Part shown: in pieces, positions 1 through 7,939 of the stretch | Layout: every line of letters starts with the position of its first letter | How positions within the stretch are numbered: the first letter of the stretch is position 1 | Assembly (NCBI GenBank): GCA_964369885.1 | Contig: CAYJGQ010000038.1 | Span: 1-18,322 of the forward strand | Source: Heteroruminococcus sp964369885 | GTDB taxonomy: Bacteria > Bacillota > Clostridia > Oscillospirales > Ruminococcaceae | Direction of reading: 5' to 3' | DNA: 18,322 nucleotides | The notes under the pieces: generated by a model | The model's database searches: none | The model's input: only the letters and a program-made list of their open reading frames with translations | What the model was told of the DNA's origin: nothing | Translations under genes and position numbers: made by a program

Positions 1-9
1 ATCATTCGC

Positions 10-1059
10 TCAGTTTGTAAAAACGATTTCACATTTATTTTCTTCCATCTGCAAACCAACCTGTCGCCCCTCGTCTAAGCATATGATTTTCATGCTTGCC
101 AAAAAGCCGATAAGCTGTGTAAGGTCTTGCCGAATATTTTCAAAAATCAATGTGTCATAGGTAAATTCTTTAAGATATATCCTAATTAGGCTACAGTCGT
201 CGGAAATTTTAAGGCTTTGCCCCTTATCCTCTCTGCCGTTTATTAGGGCATCTTTTACAATCATTCTAAACAGCTCTCTTGATTGTTTTTGCTCCATGGA
301 GTGGTAAATAGAATTTACATGTGCAAGAGCATCGAGCAGGCATGTCCACACAATTGGTTTATACCCCGAATATTTCTCGACACTAAATTCCCCCATAGTC
401 TTTGTAATTCCTCTATACACCTGACCCATGGCGCCGTTTTTTATAAGTTCCAAAGCGGTTTTGGCATAAACGCTGTCATTACAAATAATTATATTTTTAT
501 CTATTGGGTTTTGGATGGCCCGCTCTATTGTATTCAGGGGCAGTTTGTCAAATCTGTCTTGGGTAGGGTTATCATCACAAAAGCACAATACCTCCACTCC
601 ATTTTTCTCCAAGTTGGCACCTACACGCCTTGAAAGCTCGTTTGTACCTATAATCACTGCGGGTAGCTGTTTTTGAAAAGATGTGCATAAGTACATAGCT
701 TCAAAGTTTTTTAGTAGAAGGTTCAATACATTCTTATATCCGGCATCAGAGAAAAATTTGCAAACCGATAAAACAATTTCCTTTTTTGCAATTGCAACAC
801 AAATATAGGCGTTTTTATCTACGGATTTCACCACTTCTTGGGGGGAAAGCACAGTGTGATTGCCAAAAATTGACCCCTGCATGTCCTTGTCTGCGTCGAC
901 CACTGCAGTTATGGGTACTGCATGTTTTGTCAGGATTTCATAAGCTGTCTTGCCCTCCTCGCCACAGCCGTATAGCACAAGTGGGGCTTTGTTTTCTCTT
1001 AAAAAATCAAATATTCTTTTGTCGCCTAAGTGTATAATCCTACTGCCGTATTTTATCAT
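10..1059 (-). CDS. Unrecognised protein with two Rossmann-like segments, end of polysaccharide operon
   Basis: A 349-residue protein that I do not recognise as a named family. Residues about 27-95 begin with VLYGCGEEGK and residues about 133-200 with AVIIGTNELSRR. Both look like the first beta strand and glycine-rich turn of a Rossmann-type nucleotide-binding fold, so the protein may hold two tandem copies. The C-terminal 120 residues show no motif I know. The N-terminal segment of the FkbM methyltransferase at 5326-6366 (KTVLFGNGAIAHS) has the same look, so the fold may be shared inside this locus. The ATG at 1059 lies 5 bases after the stop of the RmlC-type gene, so it is co-transcribed as the last visible gene of the sugar operon. 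A role in surface-sugar metabolism is inferred from position only. Confidence 0.8.
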   Translation of the reverse strand: MIKYGSRIIHLGDKRIFDFLRENKAPLVLYGCGEEGKTAYEILTKHAVPITAVVDADKDMQGSIFGNHTVLSPQEVVKSVDKNAYICVAIAKKEIVLSVCKFFSDAGYKNVLNLLLKNFEAMYLCTSFQKQLPAVIIGTNELSRRVGANLEKNGVEVLCFCDDNPTQDRFDKLPLNTIERAIQNPIDKNIIICNDSVYAKTALELIKNGAMGQVYRGITKTMGEFSVEKYSGYKPIVWTCLLDALAHVNSIYHSMEQKQSRELFRMIVKDALINGREDKGQSLKISDDCSLIRIYLKEFTYDTLIFENIRQDLTQLIGFLASMKIICLDEGRQVGLQMEENKCEIVFTN

Positions 1060-1064
1060 GGTTT

Positions 1065-1643
1065 TTACCGTCCCACACAGGTAAAGGCATCCTCGCCCTG
1101 CTCATATTTTGCTAAACTTTGCATGTCCTCATCTTTTTTTGACAAAATTATTTCATCCACTAAACCCACCGGCCACTCTATACTCAATTCCTTGTCATCC
1201 CATTTCACGCCTGAGTCATACTCTCCATAAAATTTTTCATCACATTTATAGGAAACAATGGAATCCTCCAACACCAAATACCCATGCCCAAAGCCATGTG
1301 GGATGTAAATTTGCTGGCTTTGAGGTTTAAGCTCAAACCCCTTCCACTGCTTATAGGTGGGAGAATCTATTCTCAAATCCACAATTACATCAAATATTTT
1401 ACCGCTAACACACCGCACAAGTTTTGCCTGCGGCTTGGTGGTTTGAAAGTGTACAGCCCTAATTACACCTTTTTTTGAAGATGTGTAAAAAACTTCCCTC
1501 AGTCCAAGCTCCACCCCATTGCTTAAAAAGGTTTGCTCATGATAATCCTTGATCACATAACCCCTTTCATCCTCGGCCAGTAAGGGGTATATTAACATGG
1601 CACCATCAAAGGGTTCTATTTTGCTAAAACTAAAATTTCTCAT
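1065..1643 (-). CDS. RmlC-type nucleotide-sugar 3- or 3,5-epimerase (cupin)
   Basis: A 192-residue member of the dTDP-4-dehydrorhamnose 3,5-epimerase (RmlC/RfbC) family, near the usual 180-190 residues. Visible family marks are GVIRAVHFQ around residues 59-67, with the catalytic-base histidine at 65, the cupin block PHGFGHGY at 115-122, the tyrosine at 132 in SYKC, and the DSGVKWDD segment near 143-150. The enzyme family epimerises C3 and/or C5 of 4-keto-6-deoxy sugars. Because the locus carries rfbF and rfbG rather than rmlA/rmlB, the substrate here is probably CDP-4-keto-6-deoxyglucose (inference). Its ATG directly follows the stop codon of the upstream epimerase gene, so the two are translationally coupled. 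Whether it inverts C3, C5 or both cannot be told from sequence. Confidence 0.9.
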   Translation of the reverse strand: MRNFSFSKIEPFDGAMLIYPLLAEDERGYVIKDYHEQTFLSNGVELGLREVFYTSSKKGVIRAVHFQTTKPQAKLVRCVSGKIFDVIVDLRIDSPTYKQWKGFELKPQSQQIYIPHGFGHGYLVLEDSIVSYKCDEKFYGEYDSGVKWDDKELSIEWPVGLVDEIILSKKDEDMQSLAKYEQGEDAFTCVGR

Positions 1644-2543
1644 TTATTTCAGTCCTATCGTCTTTTTTATTCCGTCATTAAAGCTATACTCAACCTCAAA
1701 TCCGGTTTGGGCGGCAAACTCATCTATCGAAAACCAATCTGCTTCATAATAGGTGCCGTCGTCCGCCCGCTCGCCTATACCAATCTCAAGACCCGGGTCA
1801 ATTAAATCACGAACCTCATATAAAAAGCTTTTAAGCTCTCTTGGGTTTCCGCTGCCAATGTAATAGGTGTCCCCGTCCAGGCTACATCGGCAGGCCACTG
1901 CAATGGCCCTGACACAGTCTTTCACATAGACAAAATCCTGCAGGACGGTAGCCGATGAAAATGTGGGTCTTTGAGCCTTGCTAAGCATATCTACGGTATA
2001 GCTCATCAAGTTGCCCGTTGTGTTGCCCTCACCATAAATGTTCCCAAGTCTTAGCCATGTAAAATCTATCCCGTATTTTTTGCAGAGTACCGATGCCATT
2101 TTATTGGCACTGATTTTGGCCGCTGCATACATCATATTTTGGCCGGTTATATTCTTACTTCCAAGCTCTAATAATTTTTCGGAAATTGTCCCCGTTGCTA
2201 TGAATTTTTTGCAGTTTACAGCCGCTGTAAATTCAGTGGCGGCCAATATCCCATGCAAATTGCTGATTTGTATGGCATAATCCGCACGCTCGGGTCCGGA
2301 ACTCCCCTGCCATGTCAGGTAAACCACGGCATCTATCCCCTGCTGTATAATGTCCCCAAGCTCCCGATAATTTGCCATCTCGCACTGCACTACGGCAAGT
2401 TTATCCCCGTACTTGTCGGCATTAACATCAAACTTTGCGCTATTTCTCACAACCGCTATTACATCATTGCCCTCCATCAGCAGTCTTTCGCTCAAATGTT
2501 TGCCAATAAATCCTGATGCGCCTAAAACTACAACTCTACCCAT
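1644..2543 (-). CDS. NAD(P)-dependent epimerase/reductase of the extended SDR family
   Basis: The Rossmann motif GASGFIG stands at the N terminus (VVVLGASGFIGKHL) and the catalytic YxxxK as YAAAK, both signs of an extended short-chain dehydrogenase acting on nucleotide sugars. I place the start at the ATG at 2543 (299 residues) because it has GAGGAG/GGGGGAA-like ribosome-binding sequence just upstream and puts the Rossmann strand at the very N terminus. A longer reading to 2624 would add 27 residues, encoded partly by the intergenic hairpin. By context it is a candidate C4 ketoreductase finishing a CDP-6-deoxyhexose after the RmlC-type epimerase, but a C4 epimerase role is also possible. Confidence 0.88.
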   Translation of the reverse strand: MGRVVVLGASGFIGKHLSERLLMEGNDVIAVVRNSAKFDVNADKYGDKLAVVQCEMANYRELGDIIQQGIDAVVYLTWQGSSGPERADYAIQISNLHGILAATEFTAAVNCKKFIATGTISEKLLELGSKNITGQNMMYAAAKISANKMASVLCKKYGIDFTWLRLGNIYGEGNTTGNLMSYTVDMLSKAQRPTFSSATVLQDFVYVKDCVRAIAVACRCSLDGDTYYIGSGNPRELKSFLYEVRDLIDPGLEIGIGERADDGTYYEADWFSIDEFAAQTGFEVEYSFNDGIKKTIGLK

Positions 2544-2833
2544 AACTTCCCCCACTCCTCGTATTACTATATCTCCCACACCCCTACCGCCTTTTAAGGA
2601 AGATATACGAAAACTTTTGCACACCCCCAGCCTGCGGCCGGGGGTGAAACTTTTCTAACTGTGCTGATTATAGATACATCTTGGGCACCGCCTCCCATTT
2701 TAGGGAGGAAAACAGGGCAAAACAGTGTGGGGCAATGTCTTTGAGCACCATGCCGCCACGGCAAATTTATACACCTGATATTGCAGGGGTTTGCCGCTGT
2801 ACTGCACCACCCCTGAGTAGCATTTCAAGAAAA
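2544..2833 (-). other. Structured intergenic gap inside the sugar operon
   Basis: About 290 bases without a convincing gene, between rfbF and the next epimerase. It holds three perfect hairpins. One is GC-rich at 2622-2646, with CACCCCC pairing GGGGGTG and an inner GCC/GGC pair. A second is at 2691-2708 (CCTCCC/GGGAGG). A short one is at 2751-2763 (TGCCG/CGGCA). None has a clear T tract on the minus strand, so I do not call a terminator. A TATAAT on the minus strand at 2667-2672 lacks a matching -35 box. All other neighbours in this operon touch, so the gap may mark a lost or inserted segment, or an internal processing site. Confidence 0.5.
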
Positions 2834-3598
2834 TTACATCCAAACCGGGGTTTGGTCCTTAAGGTACTGCTCTAAATCATTCTTATCCTTCATGGTATCC
2901 ACACAGTGCCAATATCCCCTATGTAAATATGCCCCCAGTTTATTTTCCTTGGCCAGGCACTCCAGCGGATCTCGCTCCAGAATTGTGCTATCGCCATCAA
3001 TATAATCAAAAATGCCCGGCTGCATTACCATAAATCCGCCGTTTATCCAGTCCACATCTGCTTTGGCTTTTTCGGCAAATCGTTTAACCTTGCTATCGGC
3101 TGAAATGTCCAGCACGCCAAATCGTCCCGATGGTTGTACCGCCGTAAGTGTAACCATATTCTTTTCCTTATTGTGAAACTCCAGCAACTTGTTAATATCC
3201 ACATCGCTTACGCCGTCACCATAGGTCAAGAAAAAGCTTTCATCTCCTATAAAATCCTTAATCCTTTTCAGTCTGCCGCCCGTCATGGTTTGAATGCCTG
3301 TATCTATCACACTGACCTTCCATTTTTCCACCCTGCTGTTTATCACACTTTTGGTTCCATCTCTAAAATCATAACTCATGTCCGAGTTGCCGTTTGCATA
3401 TTCAGAAAAATAGTTATTGATCATATATCCTTTATATCCCGTGCAAATAATAAACTCATCATACCCAAAGCGGTAAAAATTTCTCATAACATGCCAAAGC
3501 AGGGGCTTATTCCCCACATTTATCATAGGTTTTGGCTTACTTTCGGATTCTTCGCTTATCCTTGTGCCATATCCACCTGCTAAAATTACTACCTTCAT
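2834..3598 (-). CDS. rfbF: Glucose-1-phosphate cytidylyltransferase
   Basis: A 254-residue nucleotidyltransferase matching the usual length of RfbF. It makes CDP-glucose from CTP and alpha-D-glucose 1-phosphate, the entry step to CDP-6-deoxy sugars. The N terminus MKVVILAGGYGTRISEE carries the GGxGTR nucleotide-binding loop, followed by KPKPMINVGNKPLLWHVM. YGDGVSDVD near residue 125 and the segments GGFMVM and GYWHCVDTMKD are typical of this family rather than of RmlA. The start codon lies 4 bases after the stop of the upstream epimerase, so the genes share a transcript. Together with rfbG it sets the nucleotide of the pathway as CDP. Confidence 0.95.
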   Translation of the reverse strand: MKVVILAGGYGTRISEESESKPKPMINVGNKPLLWHVMRNFYRFGYDEFIICTGYKGYMINNYFSEYANGNSDMSYDFRDGTKSVINSRVEKWKVSVIDTGIQTMTGGRLKRIKDFIGDESFFLTYGDGVSDVDINKLLEFHNKEKNMVTLTAVQPSGRFGVLDISADSKVKRFAEKAKADVDWINGGFMVMQPGIFDYIDGDSTILERDPLECLAKENKLGAYLHRGYWHCVDTMKDKNDLEQYLKDQTPVWM

Positions 3599-3602
3599 AA
3601 GT

Positions 3603-4598
3603 TTAACTCCTATTGTTTTTTTGATTGTTTATAGTAATCTTAATTGCTTTATCCATATTAAACTGTGGATTCCATCCCAAATCTCTGATTTTTTTGTTTG
3701 ATAGCCGCATTACAAAGGTAGGAAGATACCCCGTCACGTTATTTTCTTTTTTCTCTATCCTCACCCCAACGCCGCACATGTCGGCCACTGTTTGCGCAAT
3801 TTGGCGCACCGACATGGTCATCTCCTCATTGCAGACGGTATAGGCCTGCCCCGGGGTACCGACTGTAAGAAGGGTCAAGACCGCGCTTACCGCATCATCA
3901 ATGTAACAATACCCTCTAATTGTGCTTCCATCGGTCGAGAGCACAATATCCTCATTGTTTGTTGCACTTCGTATAAACTGCGCAAACATCCTACTGTCCT
4001 GCGCACTTATCTCAGGCCCAAATATCTGGCACAATCTTGCTATTACCACCGGGAGATTTTTTTGCGCTTTGTAGGCAGTGCACATGGTTTCACACAACTT
4101 TTTGGACTCCGGGTAGCTGCTTCTCACATCAAGGATATCTATGTAACCATAGTCTTGCTCCTGCACCACCTCGCTGTTATAGCCCTTTACTCCGTATATC
4201 TCGGCGGTGGATAAAAACACAATCTTCTTTACCTGCTTTTCAGCGGCAAATTCTAATACGTTTTTTGTGCCCTCAACATTGGTCATTATCGTATCCACAG
4301 GGCTTTGGATAAACTGTTTTGACTGGGTCATTGCCGCACCATGAATGACGTAATCCACATCGCCATTATACTGTATTGTCTGCAAAATATCTTGCTTTAC
4401 AATTAGTATATTATCATTATTTTTATGCATTTTTTCGGCAAGTTCTATATTTCTTACGGGTAAAATTATTTTGGCGTTTGGGCATGTTTTTGTTAGTGTA
4501 TTTACAATTTGGCTCCCAATAAAACCTGTAGCTCCTGTAATAAAAATTCTGCTGTCGCTTAGCTTTGTTATATCCATTACCCTATTTACACTATTCAT
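3603..4598 (-). CDS. NAD(P)-dependent epimerase/dehydratase of the extended SDR family
   Basis: A sugar-nucleotide SDR with Rossmann motif FITGATGFIGSQ near residue 18 and catalytic YxxxK as YPESK. The LSTAEIYG and ARLCQIFGPE strings are usual for UDP/CDP-sugar epimerases and 4-reductases. I choose the ATG at 4598 (331 residues), which lies 5 bases past the stop of the IspD-like gene and has GGGGAA upstream. A start at 4649 would overlap that gene by 46 bases. An ATG at 4577 is also possible. It is the second such SDR in the operon, so one may be the C4 reductase of the CDP-6-deoxyhexose and the other may act on a different precursor, for example with the IspD/TarI-like enzyme. Confidence 0.88.
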   Translation of the reverse strand: MNSVNRVMDITKLSDSRIFITGATGFIGSQIVNTLTKTCPNAKIILPVRNIELAEKMHKNNDNILIVKQDILQTIQYNGDVDYVIHGAAMTQSKQFIQSPVDTIMTNVEGTKNVLEFAAEKQVKKIVFLSTAEIYGVKGYNSEVVQEQDYGYIDILDVRSSYPESKKLCETMCTAYKAQKNLPVVIARLCQIFGPEISAQDSRMFAQFIRSATNNEDIVLSTDGSTIRGYCYIDDAVSAVLTLLTVGTPGQAYTVCNEEMTMSVRQIAQTVADMCGVGVRIEKKENNVTGYLPTFVMRLSNKKIRDLGWNPQFNMDKAIKITINNQKNNRS

Positions 4599-4603
4599 AG
4601 CTA

Positions 4604-5329
4604 CTATTCCCCGTTTGATTGGTTTTCGACAAATTTCCTGTAATGGCATATGGCTGTGAAGGTGTAAACATCCTCAATGGTGGTAATTTTGAAGTTTTGT
4701 TGACCGTTAAGTACCGCCTTTATGGGAATTTGCATCCTAAGATAAAGTTGGTCTGTGGATATGCAGTCCTCCTCACCGTAATGCTTTGCCCCTTCATACG
4801 CATTTACCATGCCCGAGTACTCATACGCCTGGGGTGCCTGCGCCCTGTAAAGCTTGTAGGGGGGCTGGTGTTTATCCAGAGTTTTGCCCTCCTCGCTGTA
4901 AAACATTGATTCTAAACAGTGTGCACAGACCACAGCAGCCCCATGTCTGCCGGCCTCCTCTATTGCTTGTTGCAAAACACTTTCTGTAAACTCAGGCCTA
5001 ACCGCATCCTGAACAACAATAATATCGCCCTTTTTGGCAATATCATTAAGTGCAAGTACACCATTTTTTACCGACATATGCCCATTTGCACCGCCGGGAA
5101 TAATCTTTTTCACCTTTGTTAAGGAGTATTTATCCACAAGCTCCCACATGTGCTCTTCCCAGCCTGCCAGACAAACTATAACGATATAGTCTATAAGGTC
5201 ACTTGCTTGGAAATTTTCTAAGGTATAGACTATTATGGGCTTGCCCAACACCTCAATAAACTGTTTTGGTCTATCACTTGGCTGTACCCGAACCCCTGTC
5301 CCGCCTGCTTTAATTACCACATAATTCAT
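4604..5329 (-). CDS. IspD/TarI-family cytidylyltransferase
   Basis: A 241-residue protein of the family that includes 2-C-methyl-D-erythritol 4-phosphate cytidylyltransferase (IspD) and ribitol-5-phosphate cytidylyltransferase (TarI). Visible are the CTP-binding loop KAGGTGVR near residues 7-14, RPKQFIEVLGKPI just after it, VVQDAVRPEF near 105-115, and the C-terminal KITTIEDV string, close to the family KIT-x-x-ED signature. The first loop residue is K where most relatives have an alanine. Placement in a polysaccharide operon favours a CDP-alditol or CDP-sugar product over isoprenoid synthesis (inference). No TarJ-type ribitol dehydrogenase is visible in the window. The gene shares an ATGA stop/start overlap with the upstream FkbM gene. 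Confidence 0.88.
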   Translation of the reverse strand: MNYVVIKAGGTGVRVQPSDRPKQFIEVLGKPIIVYTLENFQASDLIDYIVIVCLAGWEEHMWELVDKYSLTKVKKIIPGGANGHMSVKNGVLALNDIAKKGDIIVVQDAVRPEFTESVLQQAIEEAGRHGAAVVCAHCLESMFYSEEGKTLDKHQPPYKLYRAQAPQAYEYSGMVNAYEGAKHYGEEDCISTDQLYLRMQIPIKAVLNGQQNFKITTIEDVYTFTAICHYRKFVENQSNGE

Positions 5330-6366
5330 AATGAAATCTCACTTTCATCGTCCGGAATTGCATATAATACCGTTTCTAACTCACCAATTGAATAATGTCT
5401 TAAGTACAGTTTGTAAAATGGGGCTATTTCCATTAAATACTTCGGTATTTCATAAATGTCATTTGGTTTGTGGTATACGCAAATTGCAAGCTTGGGGCGG
5501 CATCTTTGAATTATATTTTTTGCACCCTTAATCGCCTCAAGCTCGGAGCCCTCAATATCCATTTTTATGTAGGTTACATGGTCGTTTTTGATGTAGTCAT
5601 CCATGGAATAAACCTTTATTGTATCGCCCTTGGACTCCTCAACACAGGAACTGCCCGTAGCCTGGTTTGAAAAGGAAATTTCTCTGCTACTTGACCACAC
5701 ACCTGCTTTTACAATTTCAACCGCCCTTAATTGCCCTATGCGTTTTACACAGTTATCGTAATTTTGCAAATCCGGCTCAAAGGAGTAAATGCGGTTATAT
5801 TCCCCCCCGGTTTGGTCAATAAAACGCAGGACATCATCTCCGTTGAAGCTGCCTGCATCAACAAACACTTCTTCTTGCGTAAATGTTAGCTGTGCAAGGT
5901 CAAAATATTGCCTGCCCATATCGGTGCACCTAAAAATTATGTCCTCGGGCAGTGCGCCCAGTTTTAGCAGTTGATCACTTATTTGATCTATGTATGACGG
6001 AATTGAGGTTGCAATTATAAATCGGTACTCGCCAATATTTTTCTTTATATTCTCAACCGAAATATAGGGCACCTCATGAAATGCAGCATCAAAGGTCGAA
6101 TTGTTGGTGGTGTAAAAGTCAAGCGTTATGCCTGCAAGGCGGCAGATATTACAAAAACTATGCGCAATCGCTCCATTGCCAAACAGCACCGTTTTTTTGC
6201 CTTTGCTACTGCTCATAACCTTTATAAAATCTTTACCTGTGCTATGCCGGTATGCGCCCAAGGATAGCTTGAGTAAATACTCTTCCCGCCTGCCCCATTC
6301 CCACTGCTTTAGGCAGGAAAATATAAAGTTTGAATGCTCATCTGCAAACCTATAATATTGATTCAT
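5326..6366 (-). CDS. FkbM-type SAM-dependent methyltransferase with N-terminal Rossmann-like segment
   Basis: 346 residues in two parts. Residues about 57-145 start with KTVLFGNGAIAHS and look like a nucleotide-binding fold. Residues about 165-330 form an FkbM-type methyltransferase, with the SAM motif VFVDAGSFNGDD at 168-178, the acidic strand end IYSFEPD at 193-199, and the family string KMDIEGSE at 268-275. FkbM-family enzymes usually O-methylate sugars or polyketides, so the product polysaccharide may carry a methylated sugar (inference). The start overlaps the end of rfbG by 17 bases and its stop overlaps the start of the IspD-like gene by 4, so translation is probably coupled. The acceptor is unknown. 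Confidence 0.9.
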   Translation of the reverse strand: MNQYYRFADEHSNFIFSCLKQWEWGRREEYLLKLSLGAYRHSTGKDFIKVMSSSKGKKTVLFGNGAIAHSFCNICRLAGITLDFYTTNNSTFDAAFHEVPYISVENIKKNIGEYRFIIATSIPSYIDQISDQLLKLGALPEDIIFRCTDMGRQYFDLAQLTFTQEEVFVDAGSFNGDDVLRFIDQTGGEYNRIYSFEPDLQNYDNCVKRIGQLRAVEIVKAGVWSSSREISFSNQATGSSCVEESKGDTIKVYSMDDYIKNDHVTYIKMDIEGSELEAIKGAKNIIQRCRPKLAICVYHKPNDIYEIPKYLMEIAPFYKLYLRHYSIGELETVLYAIPDDESEISL

Positions 6367-7459
6367 TATAGGACTCCTTTACATAGCAATTGATTTGCTC
6401 CTGCGAAACGGCAATCATATCCTCGCCTCTTGCCAAAGCCTGTTCCCAGTTCACTGTGTTTTCTACCGCTTTTTTTACGGACCAAACCGGCTCTATGCCA
6501 AAAGTGCTTTTTAATAGCGATGAGTCAAGCTTTAGAAAATTTGCCTCGTGTGGCTGATTTTTATCCGACTGTATGGCATACTCTGCCCCCTGCCAACTAT
6601 CGCAAAAACAACGCACAATTTCATTTGTGCTGACACAGTCGTTTGTGTTGGGTCCAATATTATAACTCCCTGCCAGCGCCGCGTTTTTTGACTGCTGCAT
6701 TGCAACCATGCAGTATGCATACAGCGGTTCAATTACATGTTGGTAGGGCCTAATTGAGTGAGGGTTTCGGATGATAATTTTTTGATTATTTTGGGCAGCT
6801 CGCACACAATCGGGAACTATTCTATTATCACACCTATCCCCGCCACCTATAACATTCCCGGCCCTCACCGTTGACACAGGGATATTTTTACTTGCAAAAA
6901 ACGATTTTTTGTAGCTGCTGGTAACAAGTTCTGAACAGGACTTACTATTGGAATAAGGATCAAACCCATTAAGGTTTTCACTCTCCCTGTAACCCCACGC
7001 CCACTCTTTATTTTCATAGACCTTATCGGTAGTAACATTCAAAAAGGATATAACACTCGAGGAATTTCTAACACACTCGCAAATGTTTACGGTTCCCATA
7101 ACATTTGTACTATATGTTTCGACAGGATTCTCATAAGATGGTAAAACTAAAGCTTGAGCAGCCAAATGAAAAACATACTGCGGTCGGTGGGCATTAAACA
7201 CCTCTTCAAGCGCATTTAAATCCCTAATGTCACCATAATATGATTTCATTCTTTCATCAAGCTTCAAGGCCTCAAAAACGGTATTGCTACTACTGCGCTC
7301 AAGGCTGAACCCCATCACATTAGCGCCAAACATCAAAAGCATTTGACACATCCAGCTACCCTTAAACCCTGTGTGTCCCGTAACAAGCACACGCTTGTCC
7401 CTATATTCGTTTAGGTTAAACTCCAACCACTCCACACTCCCCCTACAATGCCCTTCCAT
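6350..7459 (-). CDS. rfbG: CDP-glucose 4,6-dehydratase
   Basis: An extended SDR that converts CDP-glucose to CDP-4-keto-6-deoxyglucose. The string KRVLVTGHTGFKGSW is typical of RfbG. VTTDKVYENKEW carries the TDK catalytic region and YSNSK is the YxxxK pair. ENVIGGGD-like AGNVIGGGD and IRPYQHVIEP are also family strings. The start is uncertain. The ATG at 7459 gives 369 residues, but a GTG at 7435 and a TTG at 7426 follow an AGGGGG stretch, and 7426 gives the short N terminus usual for this family. A TTG at 7495 also keeps the frame open. It is the first gene of the sugar operon. Confidence 0.93.
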   Translation of the reverse strand: MEGHCRGSVEWLEFNLNEYRDKRVLVTGHTGFKGSWMCQMLLMFGANVMGFSLERSSSNTVFEALKLDERMKSYYGDIRDLNALEEVFNAHRPQYVFHLAAQALVLPSYENPVETYSTNVMGTVNICECVRNSSSVISFLNVTTDKVYENKEWAWGYRESENLNGFDPYSNSKSCSELVTSSYKKSFFASKNIPVSTVRAGNVIGGGDRCDNRIVPDCVRAAQNNQKIIIRNPHSIRPYQHVIEPLYAYCMVAMQQSKNAALAGSYNIGPNTNDCVSTNEIVRCFCDSWQGAEYAIQSDKNQPHEANFLKLDSSLLKSTFGIEPVWSVKKAVENTVNWEQALARGEDMIAVSQEQINCYVKESYNESIL

Positions 7460-7557
7460 GTAGCTACGGCTAAGCGTCTGTAAGCCCTCCGGCAAGGCAA
7501 TGATTTTTTATACGTTGGAATAAATTATTTGGCATTTCCACGAGATATTTTATCTAA

Positions 7558-7587
7558 ATAATAACACAATGTGGTTGTAATAGTCAA
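7558..7587 (-). promoter_or_regulatory. Predicted sigma-A promoter of the CDP-sugar operon
   Basis: On the minus strand TTGACT (7582-7587) is followed after 18 bases by TATTAT (7558-7563); each hexamer has 5 of 6 consensus matches. It lies about 100 bases upstream of the rfbG start region and nothing else lies between, so it is the natural start of the rfbG-to-left operon. Confidence 0.6.
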
Positions 7588-7890
7588 ACATAAACTTTGT
7601 ATTAACTTTGATGGTTTTTAGTAAAAAACACATCCAAAAAGGTCTTCACTGTGCCATAAATTGCAGGGATGAGACCTATAACAACACCGCATTAAAAACG
7701 CGCCGAGTAGGCAGTGGGCTACAATAAATTTTATGTTTTTAATTAGTTTTAAAAATACATTATCATCCTGTGCCTGTTGCCGATAAATCCACGGAGTGGA
7801 GGCGTGGTGTATAGCCATGATGCGTAAAGGGAAAACACACCTGATTTTAAGCATTATTTTGCAGTGTGTAACATTGGTTTAATAAACAAC
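7588..7890. other. AT-rich intergenic stretch with no supported gene
   Basis: About 300 bases between the hyd operon terminator and the sugar-operon promoter. A minus-strand 78-codon frame at 7618-7854 exists, but it has no ribosome binding site that I can defend, no known motif, and an unusual run of Cys, His and Trp near its end, so I do not call it a gene. An imperfect hairpin (GGTCTTCA with TGAGACC) sits at 7641-7676. I see nothing else. Confidence 0.5.
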
Positions 7891-7938
7891 AAAAAAACAG
7901 CTTTAATGCACAGGGTGTGTGCGTTAAAGCCGTTTTTT
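7891..7938 (-). terminator. Intrinsic terminator of the hydrogenase maturation operon
   Basis: Just after the hydE stop codon the minus strand forms a long stem: GGCTTTAACGCACA pairs with TGTGCATTAAAGCT around a CACCC loop, with one mismatch and one G-T wobble. It is flanked by six As before and seven Ts after. The A and T tracts make it look usable in both directions, so it also insulates the sugar operon from readthrough. Confidence 0.9.
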
Positions 7939-7939
7939 A

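Noticed and set aside
2544..2624. Longer N terminus for the epimerase that ends at 1644
   Set aside because: The extra 27 residues start inside an intergenic hairpin, look unlike any SDR N terminus, and the ATG at 2543 has its own ribosome binding site.
3134..3583. 149-codon plus-strand frame over rfbF
   Set aside because: It is a shadow of a clear cytidylyltransferase gene on the other strand and has no ribosome site.
7618..7854. 78-codon minus-strand frame
   Set aside because: It has no ribosome binding site, no recognisable motif and odd composition; an untranslated AT-rich spacer explains it as well.
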